Notes: generated from the sequence alone by a model not told the origin. A DNA stretch of 42,225 nt from Candidatus Acidiflorens stordalenmirensis (GCA_003139995.1 PLIC01000211.1:1836-44060); one strand, 5' to 3'. Shown: positions 1 through 7,923, numbered from the stretch's first letter. Numbers and translations: made by a program.

Positions 1-1377
1 GGCAAGACGACGACGCTGGCCGTCATCCGCGAGGGCGCGGAGTGGGACGGGTACAAGGTGGAAGGCTTTGCGCCCACGTCCCGCGCGGCGCAAACGCTGG
101 CCGATGCCGGGATCGAGACCATGACCTTGCAGGCGCATCTTGCCCGAGGCCAGCGCGTGGATACGGGAGAGCACCGGCTTTATGTGGTGGACGAGAGTTC
201 ACTTGCGTCCACCAAACAGATGCACGAGTTTGTCGGGCGCCTGCATCCGAACGACCGCGTTCTGTTGGTGGGCGACACCCGCCAGCATGAATCCGTCGAA
301 GCCGGCCGCATTTTCGCGCAGCTCCAGGACGCCGGCATGAAGACGGTGAAGTTGGAAGAGATCGTGCGCCAGAAAGACCCGGAGCTGAAACAGACGGTCG
401 AGCAGTTGGCGCGCGGCCAGGTGGGAGAGGCCGTCGCCGGGTTGGAGCGGCAAGGCCGCATCCATGAGGTCAAAGGCCACGAAGAACGCATTGCGGCGAT
501 CGCAAAGGAGTATGCGAAGTTGCCCGAGAACACGCTGGTTGTCTCACCCGACAACCGTTCCCGCGCGGAGATTAACCAGGCGATCCACACTGAATTGCAA
601 GCGAAGGGCGTGGTCGGCAAGGAAGAGCATCGCACCCAGGTACTTGTGCCGCGTCAGGATCTCACCGGAGCGGACCGCACCTGGGCCGAACGGTACAACG
701 TGGGCGATGTGCTGCGCTACAGCCGCAGCTCGCAGGAAACCGGCATCGGAAAAGGCGAATACGCGCGGGTGAAGAGCATCGACGCTCCCAGCAACCGGCT
801 GACCGTGGAGCTGAAGGACGGCACGGAGAAGAGCTACGATCCACGCCGCCAGCAGGGTGTCTCCGTTTATCGGGAGGAGGAGCGGGCGTTCTCCACCGGA
901 GACCGGGTGCAGTTCACCGCGCCCTCGCACGAGCTGAAGGCGGCGAACCGCGAGCTGGGAACGGTGCAGGGTATCGGCCAGGACGGACGGCTGAGTCTGA
1001 AGATGGACGGAGGCCGCGAGCTGCAGCTCGATCCGCGTCTGCATCCGCATCTCGATCATGGCTATGCGGTGACCAGTCATTCCAGCCAGGGGCAGACGGC
1101 GGACCGCGTGTTGATCCACGTCGATACCGAGCTGGGAGCGAAAGACCTGCTCAACAACCGCATGGCCTATGTCGCCGTCTCGCGCGGCGCATACGATGCG
1201 CAGCTCTTCACCAACGACCGCGAAAAGCTGGGCGCGACGCTCGGGCACGATGTTTCCCACCGCAGCGCCCATGCGCCGGAGGTGAAGCAGGAGCAGGCAT
1301 CACAGCAGGCAATTGCGCCGCAGCGGGAGATCGGGCCACGGCACGAACAGGGGCCGGGCTTCGGAATTAGTATGTAG
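1..1377 (+). CDS. MobF/TraA-type conjugative relaxase, C-terminal helicase part (5' end outside window)
   Basis: The reading frame is open from base 1, so the gene starts upstream; 458 residues are visible. It opens with the tail of a Walker A motif (GKTTT), followed by a Walker B-like stretch (LYVVDESS near residues 60-67) and late helicase motifs HSSQGQT and YVAVSRG. This order is that of the superfamily 1 helicase domain fused behind the relaxase domain in TrwC/TraI/TraA proteins, which nick oriT and unwind the transferred strand during conjugation. The N-terminal relaxase domain with its HUH histidines would lie outside the window, so a stand-alone RecD-like helicase cannot be excluded. 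The C-terminal tail after the helicase is short and rich in Gln, Glu and Arg. It suggests that the left of the window belongs to a conjugative element. Confidence 0.85.
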   Translation, partial: GKTTTLAVIREGAEWDGYKVEGFAPTSRAAQTLADAGIETMTLQAHLARGQRVDTGEHRLYVVDESSLASTKQMHEFVGRLHPNDRVLLVGDTRQHESVEAGRIFAQLQDAGMKTVKLEEIVRQKDPELKQTVEQLARGQVGEAVAGLERQGRIHEVKGHEERIAAIAKEYAKLPENTLVVSPDNRSRAEINQAIHTELQAKGVVGKEEHRTQVLVPRQDLTGADRTWAERYNVGDVLRYSRSSQETGIGKGEYARVKSIDAPSNRLTVELKDGTEKSYDPRRQQGVSVYREEERAFSTGDRVQFTAPSHELKAANRELGTVQGIGQDGRLSLKMDGGRELQLDPRLHPHLDHGYAVTSHSSQGQTADRVLIHVDTELGAKDLLNNRMAYVAVSRGAYDAQLFTNDREKLGATLGHDVSHRSAHAPEVKQEQASQQAIAPQREIGPRHEQGPGFGISM

Positions 1378-1380
1378 CCC

Positions 1381-1517
1381 CTACCTGCCTCGGATGATGG
1401 GAGCGTAGCCCAGACTGTCCGCGTGTCAAGGCCGCAGCCGCTAGCGCGGTGCCTTCGGCAGCCTTGACACGCGGACAGACTGGGCAAAAGATCTTTCCAC
1501 TATTCCGGGGCAGGTAG
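1381..1517. repeat. 137-bp imperfect hairpin, MITE-like
   Basis: Outer arms of 13 bp at 1381-1393 and 1505-1517 are inverted copies with one mismatch. Inner arms of 25 bp at 1408-1432 and 1461-1485 are also inverted with one mismatch. The 28-nt loop contains a smaller palindrome (ccgctagcgcgg). It begins three bases after the relaxase-like gene stops. No clear T-tract follows and I see no obvious target duplication. A MITE, a structured mobilisation site or a strong transcription terminator are all possible. Confidence 0.6.
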
Positions 1518-1596
1518 AAGAAACAAACAAATACTAAAACGCGACTGGCCTTTGGTTTATGAACCCAACGGTCGGATAATTTATTTGAGGTACACC

Positions 1597-2064
1597 ATGT
1601 GCCCACCCATTGATCGGCTAGGAGAAACTGGCAAGAATGCAGCGCAATCGGCGGCTAAGCACGCCTCGGAGTATCTTCCGCTCGAACTTCTGAAACATGT
1701 CCGGGAGAACGATTACCATGCGTTAAACGTTGCGATATCCGATGGCATTCGAGAGATGTTGGGAGTTCCGGGAACTGGCCGCAGGATACGAAAAGCTTTG
1801 CCATATTTGTCGGTTGGACAAGCCCAGATGATTGCTCACAGCGGAATGGCTCGGGCGATGGAAGAAGCTACTTTCCGCAAATTTCTTCGACTGGGCATCA
1901 AACTAAAGCGAGTGATCATTGGCCCGAACGCATGTCCAATCTGTCGAGCGAACCATGAGCAAGGCCCTGTACCCGTCGCTCAGCCATTTAGGTCTGGTCA
2001 CTTGTATGGCCCGTTCTGTCTTGGCTGCTGCTGTGCAATAAGCGCAGCTAGAACTTCTTCCTAA
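1597..2064 (+). CDS. Small protein with Mu gpF-like Cys-rich C-terminus
   Basis: 155 residues from the ATG at 1597, chosen because GAGG lies 6 bases upstream; an in-frame upstream start at 1552 lacks such a site. The C-terminal third has the pattern C-P-I-C-x-A-N ... PVAQPFRSGHLYGPFC-LGCCC. This resembles the Cys/His cluster that ends phage Mu gpF/SPP1 gp7 minor head proteins and some toxin-linked MuF domains. The N-terminal part is helical-looking and has no motif I recognise. No other phage structural gene is nearby, so this is more likely a domestic or mobile-element protein than part of a prophage. The function is unknown; the resemblance is weak and rests on pattern only. Confidence 0.6.
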   Translation: MCPPIDRLGETGKNAAQSAAKHASEYLPLELLKHVRENDYHALNVAISDGIREMLGVPGTGRRIRKALPYLSVGQAQMIAHSGMARAMEEATFRKFLRLGIKLKRVIIGPNACPICRANHEQGPVPVAQPFRSGHLYGPFCLGCCCAISAARTSS

Positions 2065-2105
2065 TCGTTTCACGAAGAGTGGATCAATTGAGCTAGAATC
2101 GAAAA

Positions 2106-2375
2106 ATGACAAGTCCAACCAGCGACACTCCTGTCCAAGAATACGAAATCAGTATTTCGATCAAAATCAAGCCCAGTGTAAAGATGCCGGATGACCTTGC
2201 GGAGGTTGAGAATATGCTCAACCGCGACACGTCTGTGCGGCGTCACCTCCATGACGCAATCGAACTAAGCTTAATAAACCTGCAAGGTCTGCCCCTTGTA
2301 AAGCCGGGAAAGAATTACGAGAAGGCCGACGCCTTCGACATGGGTCCGGTGAAGATCGAGCGGAAGCCTCAGTGA
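2106..2375 (+). CDS. Hypothetical protein, 89 aa
   Basis: I do not recognise this protein. It is acidic to neutral, with an N-terminal beta-like segment rich in Ile and Lys (EISISIKIKPSVKMP) followed by a probable helix around LAEVENMLNRDTSVRRHLHDAIELSLINL. It has no signal peptide and no Cys. It lies 41 bp after the Cys-rich gene and 31 bp before a secreted protein, all on the same strand, so it may belong to one transcript. No strong Shine-Dalgarno site is evident before the ATG. Confidence 0.5.
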   Translation: MTSPTSDTPVQEYEISISIKIKPSVKMPDDLAEVENMLNRDTSVRRHLHDAIELSLINLQGLPLVKPGKNYEKADAFDMGPVKIERKPQ

Positions 2376-2406
2376 CCACGCAAAGCCGGGCAAAGAGGAA
2401 TCTGCC

Positions 2407-3285
2407 ATGAAATCTAGTCTGCTCGTCATATTCATCCTGCTGGCGAACGTTGTTTCGCAGGCCAAAGACAAGCAACCCGAGCAGGTCAGCAAAGACCTAC
2501 TTGCCATTTCAACTGAACACGGAAACTTTGTCCTCACGAAGGTTGTGTACAGTGGCGGAAAGATGTTGGGGTCTGTGAGGAATGACACAGATCGAGGGTG
2601 GCGATATGCAAGTTTTAAGGTGAGGCTCTTCGACAAGGACAAGCGAATTGTTGTCGCCGACGATGACAAGCTGGAGGTCGCAGATTTACAGAAAGGTGCG
2701 ACCAAGGATTTCACGGACGAAATTGGGCGAAGTCCAGCGGAGGTTCTGAATGTCGAGTTTCACGCTCATTCTAGAGTCACGGATTTTGAGATAATCTTTG
2801 ATTCAGACCATAGCTACTACGATTCCAAGTACGTCTTCTCCCTGATTAAGCCTAAACTCAGCCAGACCCTTGAGTTTGAAGATGAGCTGATTGCCATCGT
2901 CCTAGACGTGGGGACCAAGCAGATAGGCTTCACGATGCAAAACAAGACTGACAATCCGATCAGCATCGATTGGAACCAAATCTCCTACATTGATCTCTCT
3001 GGCACCGCCCACAGAGTGATCCATCAAGGGGTCAAACTGATTGATAGGGACAAGCCGCAAGCTCAGACTGTCATACCTCCGACAGCCAAGATTGTAGATT
3101 TTGTGTATCCCGCTGATCTGGTTACTTGGCGAGAGAATGACTGGGAGGAGTTGCCTCTACTTCCTCCATCACAGGAAGCACTGCAACACAAAGGCCAAAC
3201 CTTCGGAGTATTCATACCACTGGAAATAAATGGTCAGAAAAAGAATTATCTGTTCACGGTGAAAATAGTGGACGTACAGATTTGA
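2407..3285 (+). CDS. Secreted protein with FxLyD-like beta-sandwich domain(s)
   Basis: 292 residues. Residues 1-20 form a Sec signal peptide (MKSSLLVIFILLANVVSQAK). Residues 40-110 read as an FxLyD-type domain: a GSVRNDTDRGWRYASFKVRLFDKD core followed by 'LQKGATKDF', which matches the usual 'G.v.N.s......v.v.l.d..g' and 'l..G....F' pattern. A second region around residues 155-240 (IGFTMQNKTDNPISIDWNQISYIDLSG) has the same flavour and may be a diverged repeat. Such domains occur in exported proteins of unknown ligand. AAGAGG lies about 9 bases before the ATG. It precedes a terminator-like hairpin, so it probably ends the 1597-3285 gene set. Confidence 0.7.
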   Translation: MKSSLLVIFILLANVVSQAKDKQPEQVSKDLLAISTEHGNFVLTKVVYSGGKMLGSVRNDTDRGWRYASFKVRLFDKDKRIVVADDDKLEVADLQKGATKDFTDEIGRSPAEVLNVEFHAHSRVTDFEIIFDSDHSYYDSKYVFSLIKPKLSQTLEFEDELIAIVLDVGTKQIGFTMQNKTDNPISIDWNQISYIDLSGTAHRVIHQGVKLIDRDKPQAQTVIPPTAKIVDFVYPADLVTWRENDWEELPLLPPSQEALQHKGQTFGVFIPLEINGQKKNYLFTVKIVDVQI

Positions 3286-3587
3286 ATGTTCTCCGGACGG
3301 AGGCAGACCCGACTGCCGCCCCGATTAGCATTAAGGCTGTTTCTAAACGGTGTGCGCGGAGCCAGCCAACCAACTGAGACATGCATGTTGCATGGACGCA
3401 CACCCAACCGCTAAACTGCTAATGGGAGTGGGTCGTCCGACGCCCTCCTGTTTTCCGAACGTAGAAAAAAGCCCGTTGCTGCGGGCCTTTTCTATTCTAG
3501 CGGTCAATTCGGCCACTATCCCCTGACGATTGTCATTGCCATGACCACCGGAACGGCTCATGATTGATCGGTCGAAAGGGTGACACA
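3286..3587. other. Intergenic stretch with inverted repeats
   Basis: About 300 bases without a gene. It contains 8-bp inverted arms (ggtgtgcg at 3349-3356 and cgcacacc at 3397-3404) around a centre with catgcatg, then a terminator-like hairpin near 3471-3486. No convincing promoter was found. Confidence 0.5.
3466..3491 (+). terminator. Intrinsic terminator-like hairpin
   Basis: A run of A, then gcccg-ttgctg-cgggc (3471-3475 with 3482-3486), then ccttttct. The A-run before and T-run after the stem allow termination in either direction. It sits between the secreted protein ending at 3285 and the next gene. Confidence 0.6.
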
Positions 3588-4415
3588 GTGAAAACTTTCG
3601 TGGTGCTGCTTCTATCCGCCTTGTCCTTCGGACAGATGCCCATGACGAAAGCCCAAAAGCAAGACTGCGCCGATGCGACCAAAGCATTTAACGCCCAACC
3701 CGCTTTCAAGCTATCGCTGGAGAACTACATGGCGCTTTCTGAGGCTATGCGTCAGGCTTGTGGGACGAACGTCACCCCGGAATTCTATCCAGTGTCGAAA
3801 TACGTAAGGAAAGTGGGTGTTCTCTATCTAAAGACCATCGAAGAGTTCGAGAAGCACTGTGACGGGCAGATGAGCAATGCCGCCGTTGAGAGCGAGTGTT
3901 CCGCCGCGATGGCCAACTGGCAATCAGCCTTTGACCAGATTGAACCAATGGTGGATATCGAGCTTAGCGATTCAAAATCCGTTGGGGATATCCGCACGTG
4001 GGAGTTACTCAAAGAAGCCAAGATGTCCACGAAAATGCATCTGCTAGGCTTCATGTTAAACGGCGATCCGGGCAAGGCGATGATGGAAACATGGATGAAT
4101 GCGATGTCAACGTGCCGCACGTATGCGGAATTTGCTGTTTTCGGTTCAGGAAGTCGGACTGCCGACGCCGATATTGGAACCTACAGCGGTGACGGCGGCT
4201 GTGCAGAGTTGATCCATACGGCCCTGAACCCCAAACCAGCGCCTCAAACCATCTCCCCAGAACTGCGGGCAAAGTGCATTCCGTTTGCTGATGGAAGCGT
4301 GGATAAGGTTCTGACGAAAACAATGCCGCTGCCACCCAAGGAATGCAGGGAAGCTCTGGGATGGATGCGGGATTCCCGGCTTAGCGCGTTATACGATGGC
4401 CAGCCCGAGCAATGA
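3588..4415 (+). CDS. Secreted Cys-containing hypothetical protein
   Basis: 275 residues from a GTG start at 3588, preferred because GAAAGGG lies 7 bases upstream and the product then begins with a compact Sec signal peptide (MKTFVVLLLSALSFG). A longer TTG start at 3564 would add eight polar residues. The mature protein is mostly helical-looking with several spaced Cys (C in QDCAD, RQACG, KHCDG, SECSA, STCRT, GGCAE, KCIPF, KECRE), consistent with disulfides in the periplasm. No family was recognised. The next gene follows closely on the same strand. Confidence 0.6.
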   Translation: MKTFVVLLLSALSFGQMPMTKAQKQDCADATKAFNAQPAFKLSLENYMALSEAMRQACGTNVTPEFYPVSKYVRKVGVLYLKTIEEFEKHCDGQMSNAAVESECSAAMANWQSAFDQIEPMVDIELSDSKSVGDIRTWELLKEAKMSTKMHLLGFMLNGDPGKAMMETWMNAMSTCRTYAEFAVFGSGSRTADADIGTYSGDGGCAELIHTALNPKPAPQTISPELRAKCIPFADGSVDKVLTKTMPLPPKECREALGWMRDSRLSALYDGQPEQ

Positions 4416-4570
4416 CCTTCCCGCTCGAAACCGGCGACAGCGCAGGAGGGCATCGCTTCGTAAGGCCGAACCCGGCGCGGTGTTCCCCTAATAACCTTGT
4501 CCGTCGCTGCCAGAACGATTACAGTGGCGTCATTGAGGAAATGACGCGACACATGGAACGGGCAGACGCG

Positions 4571-4990
4571 ATGAAGATGTTTCTGGCGTTTTTGGCTCTA
4601 TTCTCAACGTTGGTTTCTACAGGATGTTCACATTCTGCCCCGGTTGGCGCTCAACCCGTGGCCGCTCAACACGTAGTTCCCGCGGCTGCTCAACCCGTAG
4701 TTGCCCTGCATGGCTACGAACTGGCGAAGACTTGGAGTGAGCAGACCATGAATGAGAACATCAGGTTTGCGGGCACCGTTTACGAGAACTGGAACTTCGG
4801 TAAGGTAGCTGCGAACCAGAAAGCCCGGATAGACACGTTAGAGTATGAAATGTGTGTCGAGGGTGCGCAAGCCGCACAGCACGGCGATGACAGTCTTGGT
4901 CCTCAGACCCGCGCTAAGTACAAGTGTGATTCCCGCATAGATGCTATTGAAGACGAAGGCAAACGCTTGGAGGCTGAGAGCAAGAAGTGA
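4571..4990 (+). CDS. Putative small lipoprotein
   Basis: 139 residues from ATG 4571. The N-terminus MKMFLAFLALFSTLVSTGC is a signal peptide ending in a plausible but imperfect lipobox (STGC). ATGs at 4541 and 4553 are alternatives that add a short charged stretch before the same signal; none has an ideal ribosome site. After the Cys comes a low-complexity segment made of repeated 'AQPV/AQHVV' units, then a charged helical region with two Cys. I recognise no family. Its stop codon overlaps the next start (GTGA), indicating translational coupling. Confidence 0.55.
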   Translation: MKMFLAFLALFSTLVSTGCSHSAPVGAQPVAAQHVVPAAAQPVVALHGYELAKTWSEQTMNENIRFAGTVYENWNFGKVAANQKARIDTLEYEMCVEGAQAAQHGDDSLGPQTRAKYKCDSRIDAIEDEGKRLEAESKK

Positions 4991-5307
4991 AGCCTTCCAC
5001 GCCGGACTTGATAACAATCGAATACAGAAGTGCAGGTGTCAGCCGGGACGAAAGCGATTTGCAGAAGTATCTTGAGGAAAAACTAGAAGCGAAGATTCTG
5101 GGCGACTTCGTAGAGTCCGACCATTGGCCGATTACTACTCTGTTCTTGGCTCCGGCTGCTGTGCCTCTCGCAAAATACGCTGGCAAGAAGTTGATAGATG
5201 TACTGGCGGACTTGCTGCGAACGTGGCTTCAAGAGAGACCGAGCATTCCAGAGGTTGTACTGTACGGGCCGGATGGAAAGGTCATCAAGAAGGTATCGAG
5301 AAAATAG
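4987..5307 (+). CDS. Small protein resembling effector-associated EACC1-type domains
   Basis: 106 residues from GTG 4987, which overlaps the stop of the lipoprotein gene by 4 bases. The layout is a short strand (LITIEYRSAG), an acidic helix (DESDLQKYLEEKLEAK), a hydrophobic helix (ITTLFLAPAAVPLAKYAGKKLIDVLADLLRTWLQER) and a C-terminal strand pair (EVVLYGPDGKVIKKV). This order resembles the effector-associated constant component 1 (EACC1) family found beside bacterial conflict effectors. The match is by architecture only. No effector enzyme is adjacent in the window. It closes the 3588-5307 gene run. Confidence 0.5.
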   Translation: MKPSTPDLITIEYRSAGVSRDESDLQKYLEEKLEAKILGDFVESDHWPITTLFLAPAAVPLAKYAGKKLIDVLADLLRTWLQERPSIPEVVLYGPDGKVIKKVSRK

Positions 5308-5589
5308 GCTGTGTCAGGCAGCTACTTTATCCCGCATTCACTGTTGAGCACACTCGGGTCGGGAACGTCAAAGGTGAAAACGGAATCAGAGTCAGCGTAA
5401 GCAGATGAACCCACAATCAGTTTTCTAGCCCAGTTGTTTGCCTTCTTGTTGCGTCGGTATTAACCACCGCCGAACCCAAACGGCCCGTACATGAGGTTTT
5501 CAAACCCGCTGAATGTGCCTTGGTGGGTATCCGCTTCACTCACCAAGCCACCACAGGTTTGTGGTAGTGGCCGAAATGTGCGTTGAAGC

Positions 5590-5973
5590 CTAGTTCGCGG
5601 GCTTCTCTCGTGGTATCTCACACGCCGATTGGATCAGGTATTGATCTATGGATGTGCTCGTGGATTCCATGTCGTACTTCAAGAGCATCTCGTTGGTGCT
5701 GATAGCGCTTTCGAGTAAAGCTTCCGCTTTTCGGTTTTTTATAGGTCGGCCCTGCAACTCTGCAATTTGATCTTCAAGCCTCAGGTTTTCGAGTTGCTGG
5801 CGACGTTCATCGTTCTTCAATGTGATTTCGAGGTTGAGCGATTCAGCTTTAGCTTTGCGCTCTGCTGCTTGGTTTTTCGCCGCTAGGCATTCTGGCGAGT
5901 TGGCTCTCTTTTCTTGCGCCGATGGTCCGCAACCGACCAGCAGAACGAGCAACGCGATCACGTAGAGCTTCAT
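5590..5973 (-). CDS. Small lipoprotein with coiled coil
   Basis: 127 residues from the ATG at 5973, chosen because AAAGGA lies about 5 bases upstream and the product then starts with a lipoprotein signal (MKLYVIALLVLLVGC, lipobox LVGC). The mature part is a long charged helix (AAERKAKAESLNLEITLKND and on) likely to form a coiled coil, ending with a Cys. The start overlaps the stop of the upstream membrane-protein gene (ATGA), so the two are probably co-translated. Function unknown; an envelope accessory protein is the simplest reading. Confidence 0.6.
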   Translation of the reverse strand: MKLYVIALLVLLVGCGPSAQEKRANSPECLAAKNQAAERKAKAESLNLEITLKNDERRQQLENLRLEDQIAELQGRPIKNRKAEALLESAISTNEMLLKYDMESTSTSIDQYLIQSACEIPREKPAN

Positions 5974-6605
5974 AAGTCCTTTACCAATTCTTGATTCAGA
6001 AATCCGACAGCGAGCCCACTCGGCGCATTCGCATTTCTCTCGATTTCGCAATTGCTTCTGTACTCACGCGAGTCCTCATCCTTGTAGACAATGGCAAACT
6101 TCAACGAGTCGATATTGGCCGACCGCATTACCGCGAGCAACTGTTCCCCACCAAAGCCCGGCTGCGCAGAGTGGGCCAAGCGTGCCACAATGAGGCGGTG
6201 GTGATCTCTTTCAGTTAGCAGTGGCACCCTGTCGGGGAATATCAGCGTGTACCCGGACCACGCGACAGGCACAGGCGGGATATGCACGTCGGACGCTGCG
6301 TAGCCGGGGTTGGCAATCGTCAGTCCGCAAGCGTCCCCCTCTTTTCCATACGCAGAGGGCCGAACGTTGGGCCTATGTTCGGGCAAGCCCGCTTGTTTGG
6401 GCCGGGGAAGCAATTTCTCTTGTTCTCGCCTAGAGCTGAACGCTGCATCTATCCCGGCCCACGCGAGCAAGAGCAAGGTGACACCGAAGAGACACCAAGC
6501 AACCCACGTATGCCCTTTGAAAACATTGTTCGCCGATAGAATCGCAGTCGCGATTGCGTTAAGCATTGCTGCTATAACCAAGATCACGGGATTTACGTGT
6601 CTCAT
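5970..6605 (-). CDS. Membrane protein with two N-terminal TM helices
   Basis: 211 residues. Two hydrophobic segments lie at about residues 6-25 (NPVILVIAAMLNAIATAILS) and 34-54 (WVAWCLFGVTLLLLAWAGID), followed by a basic linker and a soluble domain with beta-like segments (DVHIPPVPVAWSGYTLIF, LKFAIVYKDEDSREY). I do not recognise the soluble domain. Its stop overlaps the lipoprotein start and its start overlaps the stop of a 43-codon ORF, forming a tightly coupled chain read on the minus strand. Confidence 0.6.
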   Translation of the reverse strand: MRHVNPVILVIAAMLNAIATAILSANNVFKGHTWVAWCLFGVTLLLLAWAGIDAAFSSRREQEKLLPRPKQAGLPEHRPNVRPSAYGKEGDACGLTIANPGYAASDVHIPPVPVAWSGYTLIFPDRVPLLTERDHHRLIVARLAHSAQPGFGGEQLLAVMRSANIDSLKFAIVYKDEDSREYRSNCEIERNANAPSGLAVGFLNQELVKDL

Positions 6606-6733
6606 CCCCGCCTCGCTCGACTTCGTCTGCGCGCGCGTGCTTGAGCGTCGGCATCAATCCTGATCAGCGCCTCAATCAGGGGGATGCGGGAAACGTCGGA
6701 AAGCGCCTGTATTCTGCTTGCCAAATCGTGCAT
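6602..6733 (-). CDS. Possible 43-aa leader protein of membrane-protein operon
   Basis: ATG at 6733 to a TGA at 6602 that overlaps the ATG of the membrane protein (ATGA). The product begins MHDLASRIQALSDVSRIPLI and ends in an Arg-rich tail (ARARRRSRARRG). AAAGGA is present but about 11 bases upstream. It begins one base after the stop of a decayed recombinase. Its coding status is supported only by the overlap and ribosome site, so it may be a fortuitous ORF. Confidence 0.35.
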   Translation of the reverse strand: MHDLASRIQALSDVSRIPLIEALIRIDADAQARARRRSRARRG

Positions 6734-6919
6734 TCAAATCCCAATCCTTTCGACTTGCCCCCACGCTCACGTCATCGTTGCGCCGGTCGTAAAGACCGGT
6801 GGTTTTTGCGTTCGAGTGCCCGGCCATCTTTTACGCGACTTCGATGCGCCCGCCGTTGGTGAGATAGTCGGTGATGCCGGTGCGCGGAAACTGTGGCAGC
6901 CGATTGCGGTTTCAATTCC
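6734..6919 (-). pseudogene. Decayed tyrosine recombinase, C-terminal remnant
   Basis: Read on the minus strand across frames, the DNA encodes GIETAIGCHSFR, then TGITDYLTNGGRIEVA, stop, KMAGHSNAKTTGLYDRRND, then QVERIGI and a natural stop. This is the H-x-x-R ... G-H ... Y end of a phage-type integrase, including the active-site Tyr context (TTGLYDRR). Three lesions are visible: a one-base loss after HSFR, an in-frame TAA replacing a likely Gln codon (A-Q-KMAGHS), and a one-base gain in a G run before QVERIGI. The N-terminal part is gone. It marks an old integration event. Confidence 0.8.
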
Positions 6920-6959
6920 CGGTGATCACTTCAAAAGCGATTTCAAAAAGCGTCTTAAT

Positions 6960-7373
6960 TCAAGGCTTTCGAGCAGCGATATCAACTCGGATCACGTTCA
7001 AGTAGTCGCCAGCGGATTGAAGCGCCTGTTCGGCATCATGGTGAGAAACAAATCCGGTGTCATCATAAAGGGCCATATTGCGCTTCCGGCGTAGGCGATC
7101 AAAGACAGTTAGCAGACCGGCATGTTTCTTGTCGATGCGCGACCCCACAAAATCGATGATGGCAATGTGGTGCCCAGGCTGACTTCTAGCACGAAACCCA
7201 TGGCTGAACATGAACCCCAGCGAAGCCTTGAGCATTGCTTCGTAGGCTTGCTGAAGGCAAGCCTCCTCGTCAAAGGCGAGAATTTTGTGGGCCGAGGCGA
7301 GTTTCTTATCCGCGCTCGTGAGGAAACGGTCGATCTGCGCCCAGTCAACGACGTGTACTTTTAGTTTCTTCAT
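6960..7373 (-). CDS. HEPN-domain toxin of an MNT-HEPN pair
   Basis: 137 residues, all helical in character, typical length for a stand-alone HEPN protein. The diagnostic motif is RKRNMALYD (residues 96-104). In MNT-HEPN systems the toxin carries RX4HXY and acts as an RNase whose Tyr is AMPylated by the partner. Here the spacing R96-X4-A101-X-Y103 is kept but the His is Ala, a variant seen in some HEPN families. The gene overlaps the 3' end of the nucleotidyltransferase gene by 29 bases, so translation is coupled. Toxicity is inferred from family and context. Confidence 0.75.
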   Translation of the reverse strand: MKKLKVHVVDWAQIDRFLTSADKKLASAHKILAFDEEACLQQAYEAMLKASLGFMFSHGFRARSQPGHHIAIIDFVGSRIDKKHAGLLTVFDRLRRKRNMALYDDTGFVSHHDAEQALQSAGDYLNVIRVDIAARKP

Positions 7374-7923
7374 CTGTACCTATGAGCGGAATACGCTTAT
7401 TGTGCCAGACGTCCTCCAGAAACGCATCCTTCCGAGCGCGGCGCGACTCGAATTCCTTCGGCGTGAGAACCGTGTAGTTCATTTCGCGACCTAGTTTCCG
7501 CTCAAGCGCTCGCACGGCCTGTGCTAAATCTTCCTCGCGCGGGGAGCCAATTACGAGCACGTCTATATCGCTGGCAGCGTCCTGCTGGTTGCTTGCAAAT
7601 GAACCGTACAAGTATGCCTCGTCTATTCCCTCAATTCTCTTGAGGGATTGCGCGATCAGGGGTGCTGCACCAATGGTTTTCGCAACGATCTTGCGCACTT
7701 CATCAAAAACCGGATACTCCCGGTTCAGTTGAAAATACTTCTGGCGGCCACTCACTTCAGACGCGAATAGACCCTCGCGCTCCAGGCGTCCCAACTCTTT
7801 CGACAGGTTAGACGGATCGATGCCCAGCCGCTCCGCCAAGTCCCGCACATGGTGGCGGGCCGTCGGGTTCGTAAAATAATAGGCCAGCAGTTGCTGGCGC
7901 GCCTTGGAGCGAAAATCAAGCAT
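7345..7923 (-). CDS. MNT nucleotidyltransferase antitoxin with N-terminal winged helix
   Basis: 192 residues from ATG 7923 (MLDFRSKARQ). Residues 20-62 form a winged helix-turn-helix (RHHVRDLAERLGIDPSNLSKELGRLEREGLF). Residues 104-125 carry the minimal nucleotidyltransferase signature GSX10DXD (G107, S108, D119, D121). Such proteins neutralise a HEPN partner by adding AMP to its active-site Tyr; the DNA-binding head suggests that this one also represses its own operon. The start at 7923 places the ATG just inside a set of TACCACA/TGTGGTA half-sites; an alternative ATG at 7965 would put those sites inside the coding region and lacks a ribosome site. Confidence 0.85.
   Translation of the reverse strand: MLDFRSKARQQLLAYYFTNPTARHHVRDLAERLGIDPSNLSKELGRLEREGLFASEVSGRQKYFQLNREYPVFDEVRKIVAKTIGAAPLIAQSLKRIEGIDEAYLYGSFASNQQDAASDIDVLVIGSPREEDLAQAVRALERKLGREMNYTVLTPKEFESRRARKDAFLEDVWHNKRIPLIGTDEETKSTRR

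Noticed and set aside
544..1272. 242-codon minus-strand ORF at the left edge
   Set aside because: Antisense to the helicase motifs of the relaxase; no own start site or motif.
5308..5589. Possible remnant protein and hairpin in the gap between convergent gene sets
   Set aside because: Frames on both strands contain stops and no certain match; the accaca/tgtggt inverted repeat near 5553-5568 is short and lacks a T-tract.
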